Origin: Ramazzottius varieornatus
Lineage: Eukaryota > Tardigrada > Eutardigrada > Parachela > Ramazzottiidae
Length of the DNA stretch: 64,000 bases
Reading direction: 5' to 3'
Assembly (NCBI GenBank): GCA_001949185.1
Contig: BDGG01000004.1
Span: forward strand, 3,815,777 to 3,879,776
Below are positions 47,775 through 60,582 of the stretch, piece by piece. The translations under genes were made by a program, and so were the position numbers. The notes below the pieces were generated by a model that saw only the letters and a program-made list of their open reading frames with translations, did not search any database and was not told the origin of the DNA. Positions within the stretch are counted from its first letter, which is position 1. Every line of letters starts with the position of its first letter.

Positions 47775-47899
47775 CAGATGAGCAGCTCGGTGTCAAAACT
47801 AGTCTATTTGACCCGTCTTGTTTTCACATTACCCGCCAACAGGAATGAAAACTGCGCCACACAATATAACGATTTTTCCGAGATCGTTTGCAGACTCCC
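47775..47899. repeat. MITE-like palindromic repeat, copy 6 (degenerate)
   Basis: Only the loop and right half are clear: CGCCAACAGGAATGAAAACT, then GCGCCACACAATATAACGAT, then GATCGTTTGCAGACTCCCC. The left half is eroded, so the left limit is approximate. Confidence 0.55.
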
Positions 47900-48581
47900 C
47901 TCCCCATCTTGGTCTCGGCCATCTATACTCTTCGTCTTGTACGCCCGTATGAATCACTGTTGTCGACTTGGTGCTGTACGAGCTTTCACCACGACGTGAC
48001 GGTTCTTAACATAAAGGCAAACAAAGGCCTCAGTTCGCTCACTCGCGGTAGTTCAAAGTTCAATCATAACCACTGTAGGACCCTTATCTGCCGAAGTGAT
48101 ATCTCGCTTAATGTTCATCTGCCGCCCATGAGCTTTGCACCATGAGATACTCCGATGAGTGCTACACAAGGCTGCATCAGCCGTTTCAACTCGCCCCTAA
48201 CTGCCCCAGATGAAAAGATCGATTCCTGAACATTTTTGGCCATTGACCAAATCACCCAGTCCGAAATGACTTTCTTCATTTGAAGTTTGGTTCGAAGTTT
48301 GGTCAAGCACGGGTTTATTTTGTTGATGTGCGGACCTGGTTTGGCAGGTTTCCTTGAAAGAGATATCGAATTTACAGTTTTCCTAAAAGGACAAAGTCTC
48401 ATACTAAAACACAAAAGCAGTTTGGCAAAAGTCAATAAAAAGCTGATAGTGGAAGCAAATAACATTTCGAAGTTCAAAAGGTGAAAACGTAGCTGCCCAA
48501 TAGCTCTGAAAACTTTAACAAAACCAGGAAGATGCCCAAACACGTTAGCATGCCGCAAGCTCATTTCGAAGTCTTGTGGAG

Positions 48582-51500
48582 CTAGAGCGTACTGGAGATC
48601 AGACCTGGGAAACGGAAAATCTGTCAGCATCACTTTTCGCGAAAGAACGGTCGAGCGGAAAGTTTTCTTACCTTCTTCGCTGAAGCAGGAAGTGCAGTGG
48701 ACTTTCTGGTTGCTTACACGTACTTCCGCGCTTTCCGCTCCTCTGCTCAAGTTCTGACCGCAGACAACGCACTTGAAACATTTGGCGTGATAAAACAGTT
48801 GCAAGCTGTCAATAATCATCGCTTGCGCTTGGCCTGAAATAAGTTTGACTTAGCCTTTGGATCTTTTTGACGCTTTAACCAGAGAAAGTACCAAGGAGCT
48901 TACCGAGCAACTCGCCGCAATGTCCACAAGTCTTATTGGCATTCACACTGTTCATAGGACGATTGAATACCGGTGATAAACTTGTAGTTTGCTGGCCAGG
49001 AAAGAACTTTGGTTGAGCAGGACTTTGTAGGTTGGAAGGCGAGGAGGGATATTGGGCCTGTCGTGGCTGCATGCGAGGGTTGGGCGGCAAGTAGCCTATA
49101 CAAGGAGCTTGCTGGTACTTTTGACCAGGGATGTATGACGGAGATGGCATAGGCTGGTGGTAGGAAGGCATGTTTGGCTGTGAAATGCTGTGCGGCATAA
49201 CGTTGCGGTTCGTTTGCGGCTTGTGAACCTTTACCACTTGTTGCTGCTGCGGTAACGAAGGTGGCATGACGTTCCGGTCGAGCTTCAGTGAACCGGAAGT
49301 TGCGAAGGATCGATCCATCGAACGATCCCGCGAAGAATCTATAATAATCGATGAATAGATTGCCGTTACAAAGTACAGATATTGGTCAAGTCTTACCAGT
49401 TACACGGTCCTTGCTGAAGTTCCCGTAAGACTGTAAGTGGACAGTCGGCTGTCCGACAATATGGACGGACTTGCCGAAGTCAGGTTCGCTGTGGTCCTGT
49501 TGTGGAACTTTCTGGCGGTTCTGTATGGCCGAAGTGCCCAGCGGTGTTCTTTCCGGCAGGGATGGAGGGATGGCCGCTTGTCGTTGACGAGTCTCTACGT
49601 CTGCTAGCCGTCTCAGTTCGGCTTCTTGGACCAGCCAGTGCTTTTGGACATCACCAGAGTACGTAACGCTCTTCTTCAAAGGTTCGGTCTTCGATTGCAC
49701 CCGTTCAGTTAGCGGTGGTGGCATTTTCGGGATGTACAGTGGCTGATATGCCATGGTGGGCGCTGTATTTGGGGACGAGCTGGCGGGTGGCAGTGGCGGA
49801 CGGAACTCGGTGGGCATCGGGGGTCTTGGTGGCTGCCGATTCTCTTCTTCCGGGATGGGCTGACTGCGGACATTCACGTTGGAAGGAGGGAAATGTGGAG
49901 AAGGTTGAGCGCGAGGAAGCGACGCCGAGCTGGCCATTCCAATAACAAGACCTGGAAAATACGTTTCCCGTCGAAAAACACTCACAATGATTTAGGGAAT
50001 TTGACAAACGAAGTAGTACTGTATCAGATTAGTTTTTTTTATCCGATATGTTTTGACCGTACCTGGGTCGCTTCGTCCGCTGGAGTATCCACCATCACTG
50101 TGATCCCTGTTGTGCTGCAGATGGACTGCTGATGTACTGGGAAACTCTTCATGTGTTGGACTGATTTTTGGCAGAAGCTCTCTGGTGACGACGGTTTTCG
50201 GCAGAGAACCAAGCGCTAGTCGTGAGGGTTGAGAAGGCTCCATTACAACGCGCCCTGTCATGAACTTCTCTTCCCTGATGTCTTCCGACCTCTCAACAAC
50301 GACAGAGTGGGTCTTCTCGGTCTTCTCCAGCCTGTCGGTGTAAACGATCGGGATGTGGACAGTCTTGCTGACCACGGGCTTTCTGACAAGCTCGTATGCA
50401 GGTTCTGTAGACGCTTTCTTCAGTATTCCCGCCGGAGGCTCACGCTTTTCTTCCCAGCTCGGCGATACGGCTTTCAGCTCTTCCTTCTCCTTCAACAGTT
50501 CTCTCCTGTATTCCTCAACAATGGAAGCTATGGCACTTTCTGTGGTCTTGAGCGATGGTTGAGATGGCTCTTCCTTGTCTAATGCCTGCGCAATGGACTT
50601 CTGCAGTCTTTCAACTTCGTCTGGTTCGTCTCTCTCTACCTTCTGCTGTCGGTTTCTTCCCGCCGAGCTCAACTGCTGGTCTGCTTTTCTTGATGGAAGG
50701 ATCTTCGGAGAACCTTGTGTCCTTATAGGAGAAGATTTGCTCGGCTCGTGGTGGCTGTGAGGTCGCGGCTTCCGACTGATTGAAGACGATGACGACACTT
50801 CCTCTTTCTCCGACGAGGAATCTCGTTCGAGCCCGAAGAAGTCTGATCGACGGTTCAACAATTCGGTCTTCAGTCGCCTTGTGGAGTCAGTTCGACGGAA
50901 ACATACCGACGACTGTGAATCGTCCGAATGTTGGCTATTCTCTTGACTGCTGTCATTTGATTCACCTTCGCTGTCTAGCGGAGGCGGCGGACTGGGGAAA
51001 CACGTTTCCGTTTCACAGTTGTTTTCAAACTCCTCATCTTCTGCGAGAATTGTAGGTGGAGGCATGTTGGGCATTGGTGGAGGTGGTGGAAGATCTTCGA
51101 AAGTCTCGACGACTTTGTTCTGTTTTGACATCCACTCATCTTGCTGTAATGATAAAAACATAAGGGCCACAAATACTCGTCTGAACAAAAAATTAGAATA
51201 ATATTTTGTTGGAAATGTGAGAATACGAAATGTACCGTAGCGCCGGTCGATGAAATGAGATCGGACTTGAGCGGTATGGGACCGAGTATTCCGTCGATCT
51301 CTTGCATGTAGCGTTGCGGAAGCGTGGCGTCCGTCAGTGGCCAAGTCTCCACCTCTGTGTGATGTTGAAGAGCCGTCTTTGACATAGGTACTGTCCGGTT
51401 GATACTGGCCAGGTCTTTGGACAATAACCTGCTCAAGCCACCACTTGATTCTGAACGTGTTGAGGTCGCTTCAACCGGTGTTGGCATTTCAAAAGCACTT

Positions 51501-54500
51501 CGTGCGCTTTTGACGGTCACACTTTTTTGCTGAGGATCCTTCTTGTCATTGTCAGCACTTGTCGTCCTCGTTTCAGCGCTTCGCTCAAACATGGACAGTT
51601 TATCGCGCAGCGAAAGTTCAGGTTTAGCTAGTTCTTTGTACCTGTAAAAAGAAGTCCTCCGTGAGAGTCTTTCATGCATTGGCAAGAAACAAAGTGGCGG
51701 AAAATCGCTGTATAAAAAGCATAAGATCCGATAAACAGAAATCAGGGTGCTCTCGACAAGACTCCTCGATTTCTATTACATCAGTCTATACTTTGTTTCT
51801 CAGCGCCAACTGAAAAAGCAGTATTTTGGCACGATTAATTAGTGACTATTAAGCGTCCAATTACCCGCATTTTCCGGTATCGAGCACAACGGCCTGGTTC
51901 TCCAGCTGAGAGACCTTCTGGAACAGGGCGAGCTTTTCGGTGAAGGGTTTGACCTTCGTCTCGATGTTTGGATTCTTGCCACTTTTATCTTCATCGGAAT
52001 CGCTTTTCGAAGGTGAGCCCAACACTTTCCAGTCGTTGACACATCCGTCAGTGCTGTCAATGCGCGTCAAAGAGATAATTTTCTTGGTGGGCGTCATGAC
52101 CATTTCTGGTTTTGCTATTTCGCCGGTAGTGGTGCTGTGCTGTTGCTGCAGCTGCTGGTGATGATGCAAAACATGTTTGTTGTCGAAGAGCGAGGTTGGC
52201 TTTGGTGTTGGGGAAATTGGCGGAGAAGCACTCGTCAGAGACCTTGAGGACTGTAAGAAAAGAGCGACGAATGAGTATACTTCAAATTAATTACAATTTG
52301 TATCAAGTTGAGAAGGGCGCGTACTCGAGGCGATCCAATGCCGGAAGATGAATCCTTTTCACTGTCGTCTAAGGGGACAATACTGTTCGATTCTGGCTTG
52401 GAATTCGCATTCTCCATGATGGTTAATGTCATGTCATCTGCCAAGGCACGAAAACGTCAATATCAAAATACTTCAAAAATTTCCAGAAGGAGCTCGCCAA
52501 ATGAACTCGAAAAGAGTTGTTTTTCCAAGTGGCGCAAGTTTTCGGCTTTATTGGCTGGTAAGGTGCGCCGGTTGGAAAAACCGGTACGATGGAGTATATT
52601 TTCGCAGGTCCGGTATAGTCTCCATACAAGCCCTAATAACGAGATTTGGGATCGAGCCGCACATTCAAACATACCTTTATACATCTCCTCCAAGTATGAA
52701 GGCATTATTCCATGTCGCTGCACTTTATCAGCCAGCATGGCAGGGAAGGTCCTCAAGTTCCTTTCCGGTGAGTTTTTCGGAGTCTCTTGTTGCTCATCCG
52801 TGGTTGTCAAAGGTAGATGACTGCGGCGTTTGCTTTTCCAGTTGTTAAGATTCTGCGAAAAAGCCGAAAGTCTTATACGCCATGATGCTTCTTCCTGGTT
52901 GAAGCGAGGTGTTAGTCTGACAAATTCTTACCGACTGCCACTCAAGTTCATCTTCTTTGAGCTTTTGCTTGTTCTTCTCGACTTCAAGCACGGTCGGCGA
53001 TGAATCCATAGCGGTAGGCGATTCCTTTGTCTTGATAAACTGTAATGGATTATTTGCACATTGAACAGTTGACGGAGCGCGCATGTCCAACCGAGCGTCG
53101 GAGAGCTGGTCAAACAAAAAAATATATCGCGGGCAAGATCAACCGTAAACCTGTCAATCCACCATGCACAGGAAAGCAGATAGAGCAGCACATCTTTTTC
53201 AGACAACTACTCGCTCGCGACAACGCTCATTAATTACATTTAATTCTGTTCTAATTTACATTTGAAAAACTAGTTTCCCAACTGCCCCAGTTCACACTGG
53301 TCAAGGTAAACTTCGCTGAAAGGTTTTGCCGAAATTGATAAATGAAACGATGCGAAGATACTTTGGGTTTTACCTGTTCGGAGAGCTTGTCTCGGGTCTG
53401 CAAGCCGGTATCTGAATTCAAGGAAGGCGTCGTGGATCCACATGCGCTATCACAGGACGATTCAATACTATCAGAATAATGGGCGTTTTTGGCACGTCGA
53501 TACATTTCGTCGTCATTAATCCTGGCAGTCATGGTATCCTCCCCTTCACCCACTTCGAGACTGGGCTCACAGTGTGATGAATATGGCGCAGATGCCGTTT
53601 CAATCAGATTGCCGTTCTCGGGAACCGACGAATGTTCGGGTTCGGTTTCCTCGTTGACCACAGTTCGATCGTCCTCTTGTACTTCCAATAGTTCCTCGGC
53701 GTCGCTCTGGTTATCGGGCTCTGAACGATTACACACGGTAGCTTGATTTTGATGCAAATGACGAAGGTAGTGTTGAAACAACTGGGTGAACGCCGTCAGG
53801 TCGAGCTGCGGTCCGCCAAAGGTGGGTGTTTCCTTGGCGCGAAGTCCAAGCAAGTAGACGGTTACGGTTACCTATCATGGAACAATGGTTATGAATAGCA
53901 CAAGCACCCACTACTTCAGCTCAGGCGCGATTGACAAGCTTGCCACAACAGTCCAACAACATGCGGCAGGACAAGCATGGCGTGAAATTCATGCGGCAGT
54001 CGGCAGCCATGCAAGAACTGGTCTCCAAAGTACACTACTCGGTGGAACTAGGGAGTCGGACACCCTGCCTTTAGTCGGCCACCCTTTAGAACTCATCGGT
54101 CCTACCAGTGTCCGATGCTTTTGTTTTGCCTCGTGCATGCTAATGGCAGTACAAACATTCAACGAGCCACACCCGTCGGTACAACAACACGAGTTAAAAT
54201 AATTTGTAGTCGAAGTCAGGCAAACTGGTCGCACAGCTGGATTTGTGTCACAACGACTTACTCTGATTAAAGCCTCCTGAATAGCGTCTTGGGCATCCAC
54301 CGAACTGTAAAGACACAGAAGGAACAAATTTTATTTGGTTTCCTCGCAGCACAATGGAACATTTGTAAGTAATATGCCACTTGAAGAAAAATCAATCTGT
54401 CAGCCCTTTTTTATAGGTCGACTTCCTCCTATGCACTTAACTATACTTGTCCCGCCCAGTATCAACTCAAAAAAACCTCACTTCTGAGAGACAAATATCA

Positions 54501-57500
54501 ATTAAAATAGTTAAATAGCCCTCAGGTAAAACCATCTGTATTTTTTCTCACGGATCGCCTGAAAGACTTCCCGTATGGTACGTCATATCTCACCATGTGA
54601 TTCACTGCATGGGCGATAACGACCATCAGGCATACTAGAATCCTGTAGAGAAATATAATACCAAGATGGTGCGGTCGAGTGAGTGACTATACGCGCTATA
54701 AAGGAGATTCGCCGACTGACTTTCTTTGACCGCAGCATGCATGGCATTCTAAATCTGTCCAATGCCCTTGGTCCATCACTTAATATTCTGACTGGATTCT
54801 ACGCGGAATCTTGCACACTGCCGCGCTGCTCAAAATCATCTTCGCCTGTATCGCGCGGACAGATCATAATTTGTGCTGTCAAGTATGTAACACGCCGCAG
54901 CACCCGGAGTGTTAGACAGTAAGCAGCTTCCTCAACCATCAATCGCCTCTTCTTCCAGTAAGAAAACGCTCGGACTATTATACGAAGCAAATCTAATATT
55001 TGTCCGTAATGCGGTACTTGACCCAGGATGATCCGCGCGCCCATTCCGGCAGATTGTGCACTGAACTTTCGGATTCGATTCGCCTATCTGGGTACTCTGT
55101 AACAGGGAATTTTGGGGTGTATAAAAACTCACCAGATGTATCTTGCTGGTGCGTGGATGTGTTTCGGCAAGAAAATGAAATGTTCGTCTATTCCAATTTT
55201 CCGGGCAGCAGATCGAAACGATTGAAGGCAGTCCTGTAATCAAAATCAGAGCATCAGTCAACAGCAGAGCGGCAATGTCGATCAACGCATGTTCCTAATT
55301 AGTGGCTGGTGATAATGTACATTGACAGACGAGGGCTATAATAGGCATCTGCATTTCTCAGTTTCAAGCTCCGACTGCCAGATGAACAGGTTGAAGAATG
55401 TTGATCTACCCAAGTGGTCTTTCGCGACATATCCGGTCACAAGATAAGCTTCCCACATAAATAAAGTCTTTAAATCAAGGTCGAAGCGGCACTGTGTTGT
55501 CTTCACCCGCACGGCTGTCTTGAGAAATCAACAAGGCGGTACCGTACAAAAAGTGAAGAGCCAGCCTCCAGTAAAAAAGATGAGCGACCATGGACCTTTG
55601 AAATTGAAAAAAAGTTCTCATCCAGACAACGCTCACTTACTAAAAGCTCGTTTTTCCACCTCCGACTCGAAACGTATTTCTCCCTGTTTTCCTGGTATCA
55701 ATATTTTCTGTTAGATGTTCCCTCACTGTCCATTCCCCCCACAGCCCACTTAAATTCCCATCGAGCACATCAATGTCAGGAAAGCTGGGCCATTTTTGTT
55801 TGTACAGGCGACCGTTCGCAAACACCACAGCTACTGTAAAGTATGTTAATGTGACAGACACGAGGAGACATCTCCTAGCACTTTAGACAATTTCAAAAGA
55901 TGCGCGCCATCTCTGCTGTACATCCGTATTGCATAAGGGTTCCTTGAAGTGCTGGACAAATATCCTTCCGTCCTAGTCAGGTTCGATAAGCTGAGAACAC
56001 TACGTTAACGGAACTTCAAAATTAATACACATTGCAGTATACCTTTGGAGCTGGAGGGATATGCCAATAACCAAGAAAAGCAAACTGAAAGTCCGCCAAG
56101 GATCAATAGCAATCTCGTCTTAACACGTAATCCAAACAGTATCCCAGAAAAGATTATCCAACAAAGTTGACTTTCCCTCAACCAACGCGAAGTTTTCCGC
56201 TGCACCAAGCCTGGGTATCTGTCCACATAGCATTTGAGCCGATTTTATGGAAAAAGAAAAATGTACGAAACGAAAGAGATGCAGACAACTCTCTTGTGGT
56301 CAGCAAGTGGTCAAGCGTAATAGATGCAAGGACTAACGGATGGAGAGGGGGAAGGAAGAAGTGGAGACTGGAGTAGAGTCAAGGTAGAGTCCGGCTGCCA
56401 CTAAAAGTGGTCAAGCAGGCCTCATGGTTCGGTATGGCAGGAAGAAGAACAAAGACAGCTTTTGAGGGCTGACACTGGTCAGTCCGCGGAGGAGGCAGCC
56501 GCGATAGAAGTGCTGCTCGATAGTACAAACGGATATGGAGGTTGAACTGCATTCCATTCCAGACCTGGCCCGGCTGCCTTACCGACACGCACATGACTGG
56601 CGTAGTCTAATTGCTAACACCTTTGTCACTTACCTCCGCAGAATGGCACGATATTCCCGGAGGAGAGAAGGCATGCTGCTGACCGGACGAAACTCAAAGC
56701 AAAATATCGATCGGTGTGGACACTGGTCGAGCAAGGTCACCTAACAGCTCAATACCGATCGACGTTCCAAAGCCTGCGATCTCCACTTTCAGCTTCATGA
56801 CGCAACGAAGCATTTCCTGAGTGTTAGTTCAACTTAACTTGTAAGCTTTGAAATTCCTTTCACCAGCTTAAATATAAACCCTGCCATAATATTCTTATCG
56901 TCACAGCCCGGTAAATACGTACCTGCCCATAAAGCCTTGTGTGGGTTTCATCCGCACTTCCGTCGTCGAGCTGTAAATAGCGTGGCCAAATCCGTTCGAG
57001 AAGCCTGTAAAAAGTGAGGAAAAACCCGGTCGTTAAATTCGGTCAAAAGCTAAACGAAAACGGAAGCCAGATTGGCCATTAGATTTATTGCTTAGATTTA
57101 ACGCTGATTAATCCGCAAAGTCAATACAAAGGCATTGTTCGCAAGGGTGTCATTACATCCCAACAATACCGTGAAAAGAAAGCTGCTGCAGCTGCATTTC
57201 GGCGTTCTCAAATTCACGGATCAGTTTCTTGCATATAGAAAGCAGCCATCTTGAACGATAAATATTTCTTTTAGCGCTGAACTGGGAGCTGGGCATATAA
57301 ATTGAACCAGGTCGCTGACCCAACTGGCGCAAGCTTTCAGCCAAGAACAGTGAAAACGTGCGCCACTTGAGATGAAAACTTATGGTTCAACTCATTGAAC
57401 CAGCTCCAAATTGATCGGCAAACTCTCACTGAGCGGACCAGAGCCAGGAGAGATCAGCCGAAAGTACAGTACTTACTCGCACACCAAAACGCCGTCTTCC

Positions 57501-60500
57501 AGAGACTCGAGGAAATCGGGGGAGCGGAATTTGTTCCGGGTGACCGCCTGCAGATAAAAAGGAACAGATTCAGAGCTGAAGGCAAGTCCGTTGACTGCAA
57601 GTCCCTACTGGGACCTAGGCAATTTAGGATGATATCAAACACATGGTCCCGAGCTCGCCACAGAACACACTGTACTACTAACATCAACACAAACGTTTGC
57701 AAAGGACGGAAACGTTCCGGCATGCAATCTCATTTTTATCTGGTGTGAAAATTTGCTCAGTATCGACGCCGCCCGTAAAAGTGCTTGTGCCGTGGAGTAA
57801 TTTCTGATAAGGTTCATATTTCCATGCGAGTGATTACCCGCAAAACGATAACTTTCACTTTCAATCTACCAACTGAACTCGACGGTAAACACGGAAGACA
57901 AATAATTTTAACTACATGGTTTGCGCAGCGCCCCCTGTGAAGATTTCCTGAAGGTTGCCCACTAGGTGGCGCCACCTGTGGCACCGGAACCTCGTGGTGG
58001 GACTTCATTAAAGCTTGTGGCGTGGTGCATTGTTATGCGCTCTTGGACATCGTTCGTCAGCTAACTGACTTGTTGTAATTTATGACCGACACCGACAAGC
58101 AATCAAATTTGATACACTCTAAATACAGCGTGCAGAAATCATATACGTCCGAGCCGGACGTATACGATTTCACACTTCAATTGGACATTCCTAAAGTTTT
58201 TCAGATCGCTCTTTGTGAAAATTTCGGGGTCGCATGACAGCATAACGGAATTTTTCTATGAAATACGAGCGGTACGTATGGTTCGACATGACCGCAAGTG
58301 TTGTCCGCTGCCATCAGCGACGGCTGCGACGCCATCACGGTCATTACATTGCCGTACTTCACCGCGAGGAACGCAAACGACTTGGAAATGGTGGTTTCTC
58401 ACTATTCCGCAACATGTCGGAAAGGCACAATGTCTGTCTTGTTTCAATATTGATTTACACCCATTGTTTTATCGAGCGAACACGACGTTGGCACCCGCAT
58501 ACGCTGAGCCGGAAATAATCAGCTCTGCCAGTGACATATTGTAAACGATGCACGCCTCCTTCATTTTTCTGGTATACCGAATTTACGAAGAAAGCTGCGA
58601 ATCGTATTCTGTGATATGCGGAGCTATTGGAAAATTATAATCAAAATTTTTTGAACACGACATGCAAGACAAGTAGCACTAAATGGGACGTCGACAAATG
58701 AACTGAACATAATGGTCATCCAAAGTGGCGCACGCTCTCGTTGTTTTAGGTTGGAAAGGTGCGCACTTACGAAAACGATGATTCGTGGACGTGCCAAATA
58801 AAGTTACTCTGTACTATAGCTAGAAGTGCTAAAATATGCTTGACTAAGGATAACCCGGCGTTCAGGAAAGAGCAACATTCAGCCGAGCTGCTCAGCAAAC
58901 AATAGGGAAACGCAATTCAAAAATAGGCCATCACACCGGAAACTTTCCAAACGCACTGGCAAAGTTTATTCTCATGCGGTCACACTATATTGATTCAGTA
59001 TTCCCACGGCCAAATTCACGAGATACATAACGAGCCGAATACAGATGGCCTACATCAATCATCGTTCACGGATATTGTAAGCAGGTAACCAAGCATGTAA
59101 CAAAAACGACTTCTGCAGCAGCTAATTTTCAAAGACCACCAGCGAGTCGATATCAAACGAGACAATACAATCACGATGGCTGATATGACGAATTTCTCAT
59201 GCAATCCCTATCCGTGTGTACACATTATCCGCGGCGACCTGTCGCCGAGCTCGACGAGTGTTCGAGCATATTCCATCAGTCGCGTATCAGCGAATTTCGG
59301 ATACGCCGAACGCTCAAGTGGCAAGTGACGGATCGGCTCCTGCGGTAGTCTAATTACCACAAGTCCGCATGGCGGTCCACCTGAACGCTAAAGACCTCAA
59401 ACATAAGACTTTGCCGAAAGACTGTTTACAGAGCTGTTTTGGAGAGCTGGTTGCTTGACAGATCAAGTGACCAACACGAGCGAACATATCCATCGCGTGC
59501 AGCCATTGTTCAAGCTCGGTGGGAGATTGTTCGCCGTAATCAATACATCTATCAGACCAAAGAAACTGAACGCAATAATTTTATCTTACAAAATTATTTT
59601 CAGGTGAACTTTCATACGGAATTTTGTTGAGTGATCAAGCTTGACTAGAAAAATTGGATGGGAATTTAAACGATGAATTTCGACGGCAGTTGCTACAAAC
59701 ATTATGACCCGACCTTGGATCGTTCCGCACCGTTTCTCAGCAAACAACCGCAACCACAGTCTGTCACATGTACAGCATAAATGGCCAAAATGTCATGAAC
59801 GCACGACCAACATCAATAATTTTGACCAGAAAGCTTGTTCGGAGCGATATCGAAAATACGCCCCGAGCAGGAAATATTCAAAAAACTCTGCCTCGGAATT
59901 TTCTTCGTGTGGAAATTTCGAGCTCTAGCCCTGTATCAATCACGGATTTTCAACAAGACGAAACCGGTATGGCACTCTTGCAATATCGAAAAGCAAACAA
60001 AAAGAGCCGGGCGGTGCAATGTGGTGAGTTCAGAAAAGACAAATATTCATATTTCATGCGCGACTTGATATGAAAAGGTAGGGCAATCGATGACTCAATC
60101 CCAATTTCACCATGATCAAATTTCCAACACACTTTCCCCTACAAATATATCTCTCAAATCACCCATAAAACTTGTCAGGTCTTATTTACGCACTCGGATT
60201 CTGCGAAAACGCGTTTTCTAATTCTGCCTTGAAACACATTCATCATCAAAGTCCGAATTTTGCCAATGATTAATACACTAGACTTTTCCAAAACTTATTC
60301 TTCAAATTCCATCCAGTCGACGGTCTTGAGTCAGCCGATTTAAATTAACTTTTTATGCAATTATTAGTATAACTCTGTGGGTGTCAACAAACATAATCGG
60401 ACAAGCAGCTGCTGACGCGCGAATTAGCACACAAACGACTTGAACAAGCTTAGATACTCCAATCAAAAAGTATCGCTAACCTCGACCCATCTTTGTGACT

Positions 60501-60582
60501 CATTGACGGCTAGATCCGTGAGAAATTCCAGCTCATCTTCGTGGAGCTCCACAAAATGGGCGTCCATCCGCAGGTTATCCAT
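48582..60582 (-). CDS. LMO7/LIMCH1/smallish-like protein with N-terminal CH and C-terminal LIM domain
   Basis: Likely actin- and junction-associated adaptor. The calponin-homology domain is split over six exons that join in phase: 60481-60582 (start MDNLRMDAHF, ending ESQRWVE), 57477-57547 (AVTRNKFRSPDFLESLEDGV), 56923-57004 (LLERIWPRYLQLDDGSADET), 55133-55233 (DCLQSFRSAARKIGID), 54262-54304 (SVDAQDAIQEALIR) and 53374-53871 (VTVTVYLLGLRAKETPTFGG). The junction QRWVE/AVT and the helix LQSFRSAARKIGI match the LMO7 CH domain as I remember it. Ser-rich SIESSCDSACGS follows, then long disordered exons (48,900-53,100) with KPFTEKLALFQKV, LSLRDKLSMFE and a polyproline run (DLPPPPPMPNMPPP). The last exons give one LIM domain (CGHC, HAKCFKCVVC, CTSC), all eight ligands present. 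The tail SEEGLISSTL ends in a class I PDZ-ligand-like STL. No PDZ domain, present in vertebrate LMO7, was seen. Intron 1 is 2.9 kb. Confidence 0.85.
52491..52611. repeat. MITE-like palindromic repeat, copy 7
   Basis: Inner stem GTTTTTCCAAGTGGCGCA against TGCGCCGGTTGGAAAAAC. The loop read in reverse is ACCAGCCAATAAAGCCGAAA. It lies in an intron of the LMO7-like gene. Confidence 0.8.
57287..57413. repeat. MITE-like palindromic repeat, copy 8
   Basis: Arms GGGAGCTGG...ATTGAACC and GGTTCAACTCATTGAACCAG...CTCC. The inner stem is CTGGCGCAAG against CGTGCGCCAC, with loop TCAGCCAAGAACAGTGAAAA. It lies in LMO7-like intron 2. Confidence 0.8.
58683..58794. repeat. MITE-like palindromic repeat, copy 9
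   Basis: The left arm is ATGGGACGTCGACAAATGAA...AAAGTGGCGCACG. The right arm is shortened and ends near GTGGACGTGCC. It lies in LMO7-like intron 1. Confidence 0.75.

Larger units (their letters stand above)
46610..48581. other. gene-free interval with assembly gap
   Basis: XPNPEP3 3' flank, then the 50-N gap in an inverted repeat, then two palindromic repeats, then the 3' UTR side of the LMO7-like gene (TTTATT at 48314-48319 gives AATAAA on the minus strand, about 265 bp after its stop). No coding frame recognised. Confidence 0.5.

Noticed and set aside
52429-52848. 140- and 170-codon + strand ORFs
   Set aside because: Overlap a palindromic repeat and LMO7-like exons on the other strand; no domain.
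56755-56826. Possible extra CH-domain exon (EMLRCVMKLKVEIAGFG) in the LMO7-like gene
   Set aside because: It has splice-like ends, but the flanking exons join in phase without it and match the CH domain directly; its phase would break the next exon.
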